Assembly: GCA_947573135.1 (NCBI GenBank)
Contig: CANPDU010000010.1
Coordinates: 1-64,000 of the forward strand
Source: an uncultured Bacteroidales bacterium
GTDB lineage: Bacteria > Bacteroidota > Bacteroidia > Bacteroidales > Muribaculaceae
Direction: 5' to 3'
Length of the DNA: 64,000 nt
Under the pieces are notes generated by a model, which saw nothing but the letters and a program-made list of their open reading frames with translations, searched no databases and was not told where the DNA came from. The position numbers were made by a program, and so were the translations under genes. Shown here piece by piece: positions 27,927 to 36,380 of this stretch. How positions within the stretch are numbered: position 1 is the stretch's first letter; every line of letters begins with the position of its first letter.

Positions 27927-29612
27927 ATGAACCGTAAACTTTGTTTCATTGCAGTTCTTGGTGCGGCGGTTGCATTTTCGTCGTGCAGCAAGAAACTCGG
28001 ACAATTCAAGCCTGAGTATTTTAGCGTAAATCCCAATCCGCTGGAAGTGGTTGGTGAGAAAGTCCCCGCTACAGTTACAGCACGTGTGCCTCAGAAGTTC
28101 TTCGTAAAGAACGCCGAGGTGACCGTAACTCCCTATCTCGTATTCAACGGCACTGAAGTGGCTTCTCAGCCTTACAGTTTCCAGGGTGAGAAAGTACGCG
28201 GCAATAATCCCGTGATCTCATATGACAACGGCGGTACAGTCACAATCCCCGTAGGTTATGTTTATCAGCCCGAAATGAACCAGAGCGTTCTCGAGCTTGC
28301 CTTTACCGTTACCCAGGGCAGCAAGCAGTATGTGCTTCCCCGTGTTCCGGTGGCAACAGGCGTTGTCTCAACAGCAGCTCTCGCTACAGCTGCCACTGTA
28401 GATCCTGCTGTCGCTCCCGATAAGTTCCAGCGTATCATCAACGAAAAATACGCAGCTGACATCATGTTCCTTATCAACCGTGCCAACATCCGCGCCGGTC
28501 AGCTCAAGACCAACGCTATGGACGAACTCCGCAAGGAAATCCTCGAAACTTCGGGTAACGCTTCACGCGAACTCAAGGAGATCAACGTCAACTCTTACGC
28601 TTCGCCTGAAGGCCCCGAGGCATGGAATGCCGAACTCGCTCAGGATCGTGAAAAGAACACTGTCGACTATATTCAGAAACAGCTTAAGAAAGACAAAATT
28701 TCTGAATTCGGTGAACTCACCAAACATTTCACCGCTGAAGACTGGGAAGGTTTCAAAGAACTCGTATCAAAGAGCAACATTCAGGACAAGGATCTTATCC
28801 TCAGCGTACTTTCAATGTACAAAGATCCCGAACAGCGCGAAAAAGAAATCCGCAACCTGTCTAACGTATTCGAAGTCCTTGCAGAAGAAATCCTCCCGCA
28901 GCTCCGCTACTCTCGCATCACAGCTTCAATTGACGTGATCGGCAAGAGCGACGCTGAGATCCGGGAACTCTTCAAAACTAACCCCAAAGCCCTCTCGATC
29001 GACGAGATCCTCTACTGCGCAACTCTTACCGACAACGACGCAGAACGCATGAAGATCTACGACACAGCCGCACGTATCTATCCTAACGACTACCGCACAT
29101 GGAACAACCTCGGTGTTGCCCAGTATGAAGCTGGTGACTACAAAGCAGCTCAGGCTAACTTCCAGAAGGCTCTTTCACTCAACAGCAACTGCGCTGACGC
29201 CAAGATGAACATGGGTCTTATCTCTGTTCTCGACAAGGACCTCACCAAGGCTAATCAGTACTTCGGTCAGGCTGCAGGTGCCGACGGTCTTAACGACGCT
29301 CTCGGTATCTACTACCTCAAGATGGGTGACAATGCTTCTGCTGCCCGCGCTTTCGGCGACAGCAAGACAAACAACGCCGCTCTTGCCCAGATCCTCACAA
29401 AGGACTACAGCAAGGCTAAGGCAACTCTGTCTGCTATAAGCAAACCCGATGCTACAACTTACTATCTGATGGCTGTTCTCGGTGCTCGCACCAACAACGA
29501 GTCAATGGTAACAAGCAATCTCCAGAAAGCTGTCAGCCTCGACAAAAACATGGCTAAACTTGCTGCTGAAGATCTCGAATTCGCTAACTTCAACCTGTCT
29601 TCTATCAAATAA
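27927..29612 (+). CDS. Envelope lipoprotein with OmpA-like motif and TPR repeats
   Basis: Lipoprotein of 561 aa (lipobox FSSC, Cys20). Residues about 30-155 are beta-rich. An OmpA-C-like motif follows (VNSYASPEG, then NAELAQDRE..TVDYI, residues about 225-255), the kind that binds peptidoglycan in OmpA proteins, although the domain appears interrupted by a helical insert. The C-terminal half has TPR units, best seen in YRTWNNLGVAQYEAGDYKAAQANF near residue 400. Codon use is strongly biased to C-ending and CUC/CUU-type codons compared with its neighbours, which suggests high expression. It is a single-gene unit with its own promoter and terminator. I do not know its function; anchoring the outer membrane to peptidoglycan is a reasonable guess. 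Confidence 0.75.
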   Translation: MNRKLCFIAVLGAAVAFSSCSKKLGQFKPEYFSVNPNPLEVVGEKVPATVTARVPQKFFVKNAEVTVTPYLVFNGTEVASQPYSFQGEKVRGNNPVISYDNGGTVTIPVGYVYQPEMNQSVLELAFTVTQGSKQYVLPRVPVATGVVSTAALATAATVDPAVAPDKFQRIINEKYAADIMFLINRANIRAGQLKTNAMDELRKEILETSGNASRELKEINVNSYASPEGPEAWNAELAQDREKNTVDYIQKQLKKDKISEFGELTKHFTAEDWEGFKELVSKSNIQDKDLILSVLSMYKDPEQREKEIRNLSNVFEVLAEEILPQLRYSRITASIDVIGKSDAEIRELFKTNPKALSIDEILYCATLTDNDAERMKIYDTAARIYPNDYRTWNNLGVAQYEAGDYKAAQANFQKALSLNSNCADAKMNMGLISVLDKDLTKANQYFGQAAGADGLNDALGIYYLKMGDNASAARAFGDSKTNNAALAQILTKDYSKAKATLSAISKPDATTYYLMAVLGARTNNESMVTSNLQKAVSLDKNMAKLAAEDLEFANFNLSSIK

Positions 29613-29636
29613 TATAGTCTGACAGACAATAAGGTT

Positions 29637-29682
29637 AAAGCCCCGGGCGTTGATATAATGTCAATTCCCGGGGCTTTTCTTT
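29637..29682 (+). terminator. Intrinsic terminator after the TPR lipoprotein
   Basis: AAAGCCCCGGG (29637-29647) pairs with CCCGGGGCTTT (29667-29677) and is followed by a T-rich run (TTTTCTTTT). The loop is about 19 nt. Confidence 0.88.
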
Positions 29683-29718
29683 TAACATATGCGCCGGGCG
29701 AGTTAATCATGATGAAAT

Positions 29719-30384
29719 ATGAAATTCAAGTTTGAAGATATAATAAAGGAAAAAGCTCCTGACTACAGGCTCATAGCTGTCGAAGCTGATGTCAAGTCTC
29801 TGCCGACTGATGACGAACTCTGGCGTGAGATAACTTCTTTTGCCGAAAGTTACCGAGCCTGTCATGAAATGGCTGAGGTGAATAAGCGTCCCGGTATCGC
29901 CGGTACACGCGAAGCTTACAAAGCCTTCGGCAAGGAGCCCAATCGCTACAGGCCGTCAACCGAGGCGCTCTGCCGGCGTTTTGTAAAAGGACTCGATCTA
30001 TACCGCACACTCGCGCTGATTGATCTGGTTAATCTTCTGTCGGTCGCCTGTGGCCATTCGATAGGTGGATTTGATGCAGACAAGATCTCAGGCGACACAT
30101 TGATTCTTGGCGTCGGACAAGAGGGTGAGCCATATCAGGCGATCGGTCGCGGACCTTTGAATATTGCATGTCTGCCCGTATGGCGTGATAGTGTCGGAGG
30201 CATAGGGACCCCCACTTCCGACAATGAGAGGACGAAAATTACAGCAGATACCCGACGCATCTTGCTTACAATTAATATCTACAAGGCAGATATGCCCGAA
30301 AATGATATAATCGCCATGACTGAAAGGCTTCTGATGCAATACGCTTCTGCGCGGAATATAACGTTTAATATATACAGACCATGA
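29719..30384 (+). CDS. Stand-alone B3/B4 domain protein
   Basis: Protein of 221 aa with the B3/B4 domain found in the beta subunit of phenylalanyl-tRNA synthetase, where it edits mischarged tRNA. The core is visible as the TREAYKAFGKEPNRYRPS block near residue 60, then the LVNLLSVACGHSIGGFD block. Free-standing versions are common in bacteria but their substrate is not well known; some are suspected trans-editing or amino-acid-binding proteins. Its stop overlaps the start of the Sua5/YrdC/YciO gene by four bases, so the two are made together and may both act on tRNA. Confidence 0.85.
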   Translation: MKFKFEDIIKEKAPDYRLIAVEADVKSLPTDDELWREITSFAESYRACHEMAEVNKRPGIAGTREAYKAFGKEPNRYRPSTEALCRRFVKGLDLYRTLALIDLVNLLSVACGHSIGGFDADKISGDTLILGVGQEGEPYQAIGRGPLNIACLPVWRDSVGGIGTPTSDNERTKITADTRRILLTINIYKADMPENDIIAMTERLLMQYASARNITFNIYRP

Positions 30385-30989
30385 AACGTTTGCTTTTCCG
30401 TGGCGAAACTGTCAACTCCCGCAACATAGACGATGCTGTGCGGATTTTACGCGACGGTGGGGTGGTGATCTATCCGACTGACACGGTCTATGCTCTCGGA
30501 TGTGACGCGCTCAACAATCGTGCGATCGAACGTCTCTGCCGGCTGAAAGGTATTAATCTCGACAAACAGTTGCTGTCGGTCGTATGCGCGTCAATATCGC
30601 AGGCTGCTGAATATGCACGTATCGACAATCGGGCATTCAGGCTGATGAAAGATAATCTGCCCGGGCCTTTCACGTTTATACTGCCGTCGGCAAGTTCATT
30701 GCCAAAGGTGTTCAAAGGTCGTAAAAGTGTAGGCGTAAGGGTCCCGGACAATGCGATCGCACTGGCTTTGGCCGAGAGTCTCGGAAATCCGGTGATGACA
30801 ACTTCAGTCAGCGTTGAGAATGATGACGACATTATCAGTCCGGATGCATTGGAACTTGCTTACCGTCATGATGCCGATCTGCTTATCGATGCCGGCGAAG
30901 GCGGTTCTGTCGTATCCACAATTATTGACTGCCTCGATTCGTCTGCCCCGGAGATCCTGCGTCAGGGGCTGGGTGATATAGATCTCTGA
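30381..30989 (+). CDS. Sua5/YrdC/YciO-family protein, likely threonylcarbamoyl-AMP synthase
   Basis: YrdC-fold protein of 202 aa. The TsaC/Sua5 family makes threonylcarbamoyl-AMP from threonine, bicarbonate and ATP for the t6A37 modification of tRNA. The signature GGVVIYPTDTVYALGCDA is near residue 25, followed by KxxxKG-type RLKGI..KQLLSVV and a GPFTFIL block. The short form without a C-terminal Sua5 domain means that TsaC and YciO (a relative of unclear role) cannot be separated by eye. It overlaps the B3/B4 gene upstream and directly abuts the convergent acyltransferase gene. Confidence 0.85.
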   Translation: MKRLLFRGETVNSRNIDDAVRILRDGGVVIYPTDTVYALGCDALNNRAIERLCRLKGINLDKQLLSVVCASISQAAEYARIDNRAFRLMKDNLPGPFTFILPSASSLPKVFKGRKSVGVRVPDNAIALALAESLGNPVMTTSVSVENDDDIISPDALELAYRHDADLLIDAGEGGSVVSTIIDCLDSSAPEILRQGLGDIDL

Positions 30990-31005
30990 TCAAAGATCTA
31001 TATCA
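30974..31005. repeat. 12-bp inverted repeat spanning two convergent stop codons
   Basis: TGATATAGATCT (30974-30985) and AGATCTATATCA (30994-31005) form a perfect stem with loop CTGATCAA, which contains both stop codons. As a result both proteins end in the same residues, DIDL. There is no flanking T-run, so a terminator role is possible but not standard. Confidence 0.75.
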
Positions 31006-31979
31006 TATATATTATATGTAATGCCGCGGCCACCCATTCCGTTCTTTTGGTTCAGCAAACCTTCGTTGAGGTAACGGCCATGGTCTTCGTTTGATGTGCC
31101 GAAGTCGAAATAACGTGCGTTGCCGCAGTATTTATCTATTACGTGAGAGAACAACATGCACAGTGCACCGAGTCGCTTGCCTTCAGGCGATGATGCGATA
31201 TACTGCGCGTGAACGCATGACGGAGTGAAATACAGTACAGAACCTGCCAAAGGCTTTCCGGTACAGTCATAAGCCGTTATCAGACGTATATCGTCGGGGA
31301 AACGGGAAGCAAGCAGCGTTATTTCGTCGATAGAGTGTACAGGCGACGTTGCATATTTTTCGCAGAGCAGCGTTTCGAGTATAGGCCAGAAGTCATTATA
31401 ATCGCGACTTTCTCTGACCGTCACACCGGCAGAAATGGCCCGGCGCTTGTTGCGCAGACTGTTTTCGTTGAATTTGATCGGCGATCTTAGATCGATCGCC
31501 GACGACAGATTGCATTCGGTCAGACGCGCGCCGCAGCGAAACAGCGCATAGATGTCTTCCTCGGCCGGGTAGCGGTGGTAAATATGCGGGATGGATTTAT
31601 ATGTCAGCCGTCTGTAGCCCTGTGCATGATAGTATTCGCATATCATCTTCATGATTGTGAGCACATTTTGGCCGCCGAGAACTGAATGGGGCAGCAGCAG
31701 ACCGCCGTAGGTCAGCCCTGCGTGGGCTGAAATCTCGCCGTTGCGGTCAAGACATGCGGCAAAGAGGGCGCTCAGCTGCCGTTTGCCATTTGCCGACATC
31801 CTGTATATCATAAGCGAGCGGTCAGCGAATCTGTCGGCATGGTAGTCCATATAGTCGCGGCGCAGCAGGAACGTCGCGTTGCGCGACAGATCGACGAAAT
31901 CGTTCCATGCGCTGACATTATCGGCCGAATATGGCTCGATTATAAATTTTGAGTTCACATCCATACGGCAAAAATACAT
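30990..31979 (-). CDS. GNAT/FemAB-like acyltransferase
   Basis: Protein of 329 aa (324 from the second Met at 31964) with a two-lobed acyltransferase look. The C-terminal part has LAGSVLYF, a region HAQYIASSPEGKRLGALCML that resembles an acetyl-CoA loop, and FDFGTSNEDHGRYLN, seen in BioF2/FemAB-type GNAT proteins. No close function is recognised; acylation of a cell-surface or small-molecule amine is possible. A TATTTTTG box on minus (31976-31969) would start transcription just at the second Met, favouring the shorter form. It shares an inverted repeat at its stop codon with the convergent Sua5/YrdC/YciO gene. Confidence 0.7.
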   Translation of the reverse strand: MYFCRMDVNSKFIIEPYSADNVSAWNDFVDLSRNATFLLRRDYMDYHADRFADRSLMIYRMSANGKRQLSALFAACLDRNGEISAHAGLTYGGLLLPHSVLGGQNVLTIMKMICEYYHAQGYRRLTYKSIPHIYHRYPAEEDIYALFRCGARLTECNLSSAIDLRSPIKFNENSLRNKRRAISAGVTVRESRDYNDFWPILETLLCEKYATSPVHSIDEITLLASRFPDDIRLITAYDCTGKPLAGSVLYFTPSCVHAQYIASSPEGKRLGALCMLFSHVIDKYCGNARYFDFGTSNEDHGRYLNEGLLNQKNGMGGRGITYNIYDIDL

Positions 31980-32015
31980 AAAAAAACGGAAAGGACTAAT
32001 CCTCTCCGTTTTTTT
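31978..32015. terminator. Intrinsic terminator of PUL2
   Basis: AAACGGAAAGGA (31984-31995) pairs with TCCTCTCCGTTT (32000-32011) with one G-U pair and a 4-nt loop. Runs of A on the left and T on the right allow use in both directions. It closes the PUL2 operon 18 nt after the GH5 stop. Confidence 0.85.
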
Positions 32016-32032
32016 CGGGTAATAGATATTGA

Positions 32033-33286
32033 TTATTTGAGAGCGAGGGATGCGATATATGAATCCTGAGGCGTACAGTTCTCGAATTTGCAGTTTTCGA
32101 CGAGCTGGCTCAGCGCTCGGCGTGCGGCCTCGCGGTCGGGCATGTTTTCGCGTATCTCCGCATATGACATGCGCGGAGCCTCGGTGAATGCTACTATCTC
32201 ATCCCATCCGTCGGGCAGGGCGAAAGCCGTCATACATGAGTTCTCGCATTTTTTGTAAGGCCAGAATGTATAAGATATATCATTATCTTTCATGGCCTTG
32301 ACGAAATCAGCCTGCCACTGGTCAGTGTTATGACCTATTTCTCCCATATACATCGGCTTGTTTGTCTTGTTGCGGAAGGCGATATAGCTGTGGATAGCGT
32401 CGGCCGTTGCCGGACCGCCGTAGCGGTGACACGTATACATTATATTATCATCGCCGAAGTCAACATCCTCGAGCGGCTTGAAATTGCTGTTCCATTGCGG
32501 CGAGCCGATCAGCACGATATGATTGTTGTCGACTTCACGGATGGCGGCAAGCCCCTGACGCATCACTTCGACAAGGTGAGTGTTTAGCACGTCCTGCTCG
32601 CCGTCAAAATAAGTGGCGACAGGTTCGTTGATCAGTTCGTAGCCGAGGATTACGGGCTCGTTTTTGTAGTGGTCGGCTATTTTACGCCATATGTCACAGA
32701 ATTTTTTCTGACTTTCACGGCTTACCATCAGCCAGGGATAACCGTAAGAGTCGTCGATATTGTCGCCTGTCTGGCCTCCGGGAGCGTCGTGCATGTCGAG
32801 GATGAGATGGAGATTGGCGTCGCGGCACCATTCGACCAGAGAGTCGACCCGGGCAAAACCGTCCTGAGCCGCTACGATGCCCATATAGTCTTCATCTGTG
32901 AAGAGTTTATAATGGAACGGCAGACGAACAGTGTTTGCGCCGCAAGATGCAATGAAGTTGATGTCGGCACGCGTGATGTAGCTGTCCTTAAACTTTTTCC
33001 AGAATTCAGCGGTCGCGTCCGGTCCTATTATCTGACAGAATGCGTCGTTGATGGCTCTTGGAGAGTTGGTCTTTGTGAAGCCGAACATATATCCTTCAGG
33101 ATTAAGCCAGTTGCCGAGATTGGTTCCCTGAATGTAGAATTTTTCGCCATCGGGAGTGACTATGTCGCGGTCGGCGATTTTAAGAAAACGGGCAGCCGTT
33201 TCGGGTTGCTCGGCAGGCTGCCGGTGGCAAGACACAGACAGTAGTCCTCCGACAACAAGAGTAGCGATATAAATGAATTGTCTCAT
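32033..33286 (-). CDS. Glycoside hydrolase family 5 glucanase, lipoprotein
   Basis: GH5 (clan A) retaining enzyme, 417 aa from the chosen start. The lipobox LLSVSC (Cys20) fixes the start at 33286; a frame open nine codons further upstream has no signal. The acid/base is Glu221 in ELINEP and the nucleophile Glu316 in YMGEIG. The N-terminal GTNLGNWLNPEGYMFG and NTVRLPFHYKLF blocks recall exo-beta-1,3-glucanase-like members. As the last gene of a PUL that begins with a GH16 laminarinase it should act on beta-glucan at the cell surface. Subfamily was not assigned. Confidence 0.92.
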   Translation of the reverse strand: MRQFIYIATLVVGGLLSVSCHRQPAEQPETAARFLKIADRDIVTPDGEKFYIQGTNLGNWLNPEGYMFGFTKTNSPRAINDAFCQIIGPDATAEFWKKFKDSYITRADINFIASCGANTVRLPFHYKLFTDEDYMGIVAAQDGFARVDSLVEWCRDANLHLILDMHDAPGGQTGDNIDDSYGYPWLMVSRESQKKFCDIWRKIADHYKNEPVILGYELINEPVATYFDGEQDVLNTHLVEVMRQGLAAIREVDNNHIVLIGSPQWNSNFKPLEDVDFGDDNIMYTCHRYGGPATADAIHSYIAFRNKTNKPMYMGEIGHNTDQWQADFVKAMKDNDISYTFWPYKKCENSCMTAFALPDGWDEIVAFTEAPRMSYAEIRENMPDREAARRALSQLVENCKFENCTPQDSYIASLALK

Positions 33287-33415
33287 GTGCGGATTAAAAA
33301 GAGTGATTGACAATCAGGCATCAAGCGTTTTAATGCAACTGATTGCCAATCACGAAGTTTACCTAAAATCTATCTAATAAAACCTATCATGAAATCCTTA
33401 TAGATGGGTTGGAGA

Positions 33416-34798
33416 TCACAGATGCTCCTGAAGATGAATGTTCGAAACGCTTATTTCCGCTCCTGCGGCACCGCCGGCGTAGTCACAGCATACCTGGATG
33501 TTGTTGGTGTCGATACCGGGGAGATCCTCGAAGTAATAAGTATAGGGAACATTTGCTTTCAAAGCAACTTTATCGAGGCAGAAGAAGACGTTGTCGTCAG
33601 TATCGCCGTCTTCGCCGAGGCTGTCGCCTTTCTGGAGCTTGATTGTCACTCCGGGATGGTCTTCTGTCGATGCGAATGTGATGCAGAAGTCGTAGTGCTT
33701 GTCGGCCGAGGATGCGACGTCTGTCCAAAGGTGAACCTGACCCTGCCACTGGTCGCCGCCTACGCCTGCGGGCATAACGAATGAATAGCCGTCGGAAGTG
33801 ATGTCGACAGTAGGCTGCGTGATGCCGTCGGTGCTCCAGCCGCTGTTGGCGAACCAAGTCGTGAGATGAACCATCGAGAAGCCGGCAAAGAGATTGCGTG
33901 AGTCGTCAAATTCGACAGAGGGTGGCAGAACTGTGCCGTCGTCATTGGCGTGGTCTTTGAAGACGATATTGCTTACCGTCACTTCGCTGCCGCCGACGCC
34001 CCCACCGAAGTCGAGTGTTACGACGAGATTGCTCATGTCGATACCTTCAGCGTTGGAGAAGTAGAAGCATTTGCCGACATTAGCCTCGAGAGCGACTTTT
34101 TTCTCGCAATAGAAGTTGGCGTCATCGCCTTCGGGATGCAGTTTGACAGTCACGCCCGGGTGAGCTTCTGTCGACTGCATGAAAATCGAGAAGTCGTAAT
34201 GGTTTCCAGCTGAATTTGCGATGTCAGTGATGAGATGCATCTGGCCCTGCCACTGCTGAGTTCCGATTTCGGCGGGAAGAGTGACGGTGAAGCCTTCGTT
34301 CTTTACTTCTACGCTCGGAGCGGCAATTTCGCCCCAGTCATTGTTTGCGAACCAATAGTTGACCTGATTGATATGGCAGTTTTTCCAGAGATTGTGCTCA
34401 AAGTCATAGTTGAATCCCTTGAATACCTCGCCGCCAAGGCTCTTCTCGATGACGATGTCATAGACTTTCGATCCTTCAGACAGACCGTTGCGGTTGCCCA
34501 TACGGACTTCTACCTGATATGTGCCGGCTTCGGCTATTACGCCCGAAAAACCGTTAAGGGTAGATGTCTTGGGGTTACGGCCGACATTGACAGTCCAGAA
34601 CGGATAGTAACCTTTGTTGTTGAGGGTCAGTGTGTAGGTGTTGGTTTCCTGATCGACTGTGACCGTAGCGTCGATCTCGTTGGCGTCGGGACGACCGTTC
34701 GGGTCTACGCCGTCGAATTTGTCGGCCGAGCAGGCAGCCGTGAGGCCCATAAGAGCCACACATGCTGCTGCCGCGATATTTTTCATTATCTTTTTCAT
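33416..34798 (-). CDS. Surface glycan-binding lipoprotein with two tandem CBM-like modules
   Basis: Lipoprotein of 460 aa (lipobox LTAAC) right after susD in PUL2, so an SGBP (SusE-position) protein. Residues about 35-115 form a PKD/E-set-like domain. Two modules of about 150 residues (about 120-285 and 295-460) are clearly duplicated: each has a WFAN..W segment, a QWQGQ-hydrophobic-HL motif, a ST.HPGVT.KL motif and ends in a glycine-rich AGAEISVSNI-type strand. They look like beta-sandwich CBMs of the CBM4/CBM9-like kind, several of which bind laminarin. The conserved Trp residues are the likely binding platform. Glucan binding is inference from fold and context. Confidence 0.85.
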   Translation of the reverse strand: MKKIMKNIAAAACVALMGLTAACSADKFDGVDPNGRPDANEIDATVTVDQETNTYTLTLNNKGYYPFWTVNVGRNPKTSTLNGFSGVIAEAGTYQVEVRMGNRNGLSEGSKVYDIVIEKSLGGEVFKGFNYDFEHNLWKNCHINQVNYWFANNDWGEIAAPSVEVKNEGFTVTLPAEIGTQQWQGQMHLITDIANSAGNHYDFSIFMQSTEAHPGVTVKLHPEGDDANFYCEKKVALEANVGKCFYFSNAEGIDMSNLVVTLDFGGGVGGSEVTVSNIVFKDHANDDGTVLPPSVEFDDSRNLFAGFSMVHLTTWFANSGWSTDGITQPTVDITSDGYSFVMPAGVGGDQWQGQVHLWTDVASSADKHYDFCITFASTEDHPGVTIKLQKGDSLGEDGDTDDNVFFCLDKVALKANVPYTYYFEDLPGIDTNNIQVCCDYAGGAAGAEISVSNIHLQEHL

Positions 34799-34825
34799 GA
34801 TGAGATAAATGTCAAAACGGTTTGA

Positions 34826-36346
34826 TTAATAAGGATTTTGAGTGAGAGTGCCGAGAGCCTTGTCGATCTCAGTCTGAGGAATGGGAAGATATTTCTTGGA
34901 CTGTGACCAGGTGTTGGTGCGGTAGTCATATTCATCAGGAACGAGTACTGAGGCTGCCTTGCCTGTACGGATAAGATCCCAGTAGCGCTTGCCTTCGCCG
35001 ACGAATTCGAGATGGCGCTCTTCGATGATGTTGTCGACAGTCGCAGGTATTGATGCGAGGCCTGCACGAGTGCGGACACGGTCGAGATAGGTCTGTGCGC
35101 TGCCTGTTCCGGAGACTCCGCTGGCGAGGAGTTCGGCTGCGTTAAGCAGGGTCTCGGAGAAGCGGTAGACGCGGAGGTTGTTGTTCCAGTTGAGCTGTGC
35201 GTCAGCTTTCTGACGGGCGTTGTCGCCTGAATGTGCGGTATATTTCTCGAGGAAGAGGCCTGTGTCCTGATAGCGTTTGTTGTAGGTCGCACCTACAGCG
35301 GCAGCGTTCCAGCAGGTGGCGTCGCGGCGCACGTCGCCGGCGGCATAGCGGTCGTAGGTCTCCTGACGTACGGGACAGAAGCCCCAGCCGTCGTCATGGC
35401 CGTCCTCACCGCTGGGCCAGCCGTTTGGGCTGATGAGGGTGGGAAGTACAGTTCCGCCGGCGTTGAGCGGTCCGTTCCAGCTGCGTATGGCATTGTCGTC
35501 GGTGAAATTGACTTCGAAGATAGATTCGGAAGACCATTCACCTTCGGTGCGGAAGATCTGAGCATAGTCGGGATTGAGGTCGTAGAGACCGCTGTTGATG
35601 ATTTCGTTCATATATTCGAGAGCCTTGGCGTAGCGGGTCTCGTCGTTCTGATACATTACGATTTCGGCGTAGAGCATGTAGGCCATCGCTTTTGTCACGC
35701 GGCCGACATTGGCGTCGCTTTCTTTCATCGGGAGCTTGTCGAGGGCGATGGCTCCTTCAAGATCGGCGATCATGAAATTGTAGATCTCGTCGGCTTTATA
35801 CTGAGTGCCGAGATAAGGAGCTCCGTCGAAATTCTCTTCGAAGTAGACTACGTTGCCCCAGAATTTCCAGAGCCAGCTGTAATAGTAGACGCGGAGCACA
35901 CGCACCTGAGCCTCATAATACTTGGCATTGTCTTCTGAAAGATCGGATACGTCGAACGTGTTCATATAGAAGATTACGTCGTTGCAGCGTTTGATGCCGC
36001 TGTAGGCATCGGTCCACAGACCTGCGATCACGGCGTTGGGCTGAGCTTCGAAATTCATCATGCGGTGCCAGTTGGCGTTGTCGTTTTTGTCCGAACCGCC
36101 AATCCACAGGTCGTCGGCCATGATGTCTGACATAAGGTGAAGCGGATTGTATTCGCCCATAGCCCAGTCGGGCCAGTGAAGAGGATCGTAAGCAGCCACG
36201 ACAGCCTCCTGGATATGGGCATCAGTGGTGAAGTATTCTTCGATTGGCTGCTGAGTCGGCGACTGCACCTCGAGGAATGAGTCGGAGCAGCCTGCGCTCA
36301 ACATCGCAAGAGCAACTGCAGCTGAAATATATAATTTGCTTTTCAT
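34826..36346 (-). CDS. SusD-like glycan-binding lipoprotein of PUL2
   Basis: RagB/SusD family lipoprotein of 506 aa with lipobox LSAGC. It keeps the SusD landmarks: FLEVQSPTQ at the mature N-terminus, AQVRVLRVYYYSWLWKFWG near residue 150, VYRFSETLLNAAELL near 405 and IIEERHLEFVGEGKRYWDLIRTG near 440. It pairs with the SusC 34 nt upstream and should hand beta-glucan oligosaccharides to it. It is clearly divergent from the SusD of PUL1. Confidence 0.95.
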   Translation of the reverse strand: MKSKLYISAAVALAMLSAGCSDSFLEVQSPTQQPIEEYFTTDAHIQEAVVAAYDPLHWPDWAMGEYNPLHLMSDIMADDLWIGGSDKNDNANWHRMMNFEAQPNAVIAGLWTDAYSGIKRCNDVIFYMNTFDVSDLSEDNAKYYEAQVRVLRVYYYSWLWKFWGNVVYFEENFDGAPYLGTQYKADEIYNFMIADLEGAIALDKLPMKESDANVGRVTKAMAYMLYAEIVMYQNDETRYAKALEYMNEIINSGLYDLNPDYAQIFRTEGEWSSESIFEVNFTDDNAIRSWNGPLNAGGTVLPTLISPNGWPSGEDGHDDGWGFCPVRQETYDRYAAGDVRRDATCWNAAAVGATYNKRYQDTGLFLEKYTAHSGDNARQKADAQLNWNNNLRVYRFSETLLNAAELLASGVSGTGSAQTYLDRVRTRAGLASIPATVDNIIEERHLEFVGEGKRYWDLIRTGKAASVLVPDEYDYRTNTWSQSKKYLPIPQTEIDKALGTLTQNPY

Positions 36347-36380
36347 TTATTCTGATTTTAGGAATGATGAATAGAATTGA

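Noticed and set aside
32669-33244. 191-aa open frame on plus, antisense to the GH5 gene
   Set aside because: It lies fully inside the GH5 gene, has no promoter or domain, and its composition follows the codon pattern of the real gene on the other strand.
35231-35938. 235-aa open frame on plus within susD of PUL2
   Set aside because: Antisense shadow of a well-supported SusD gene; no recognisable motif.
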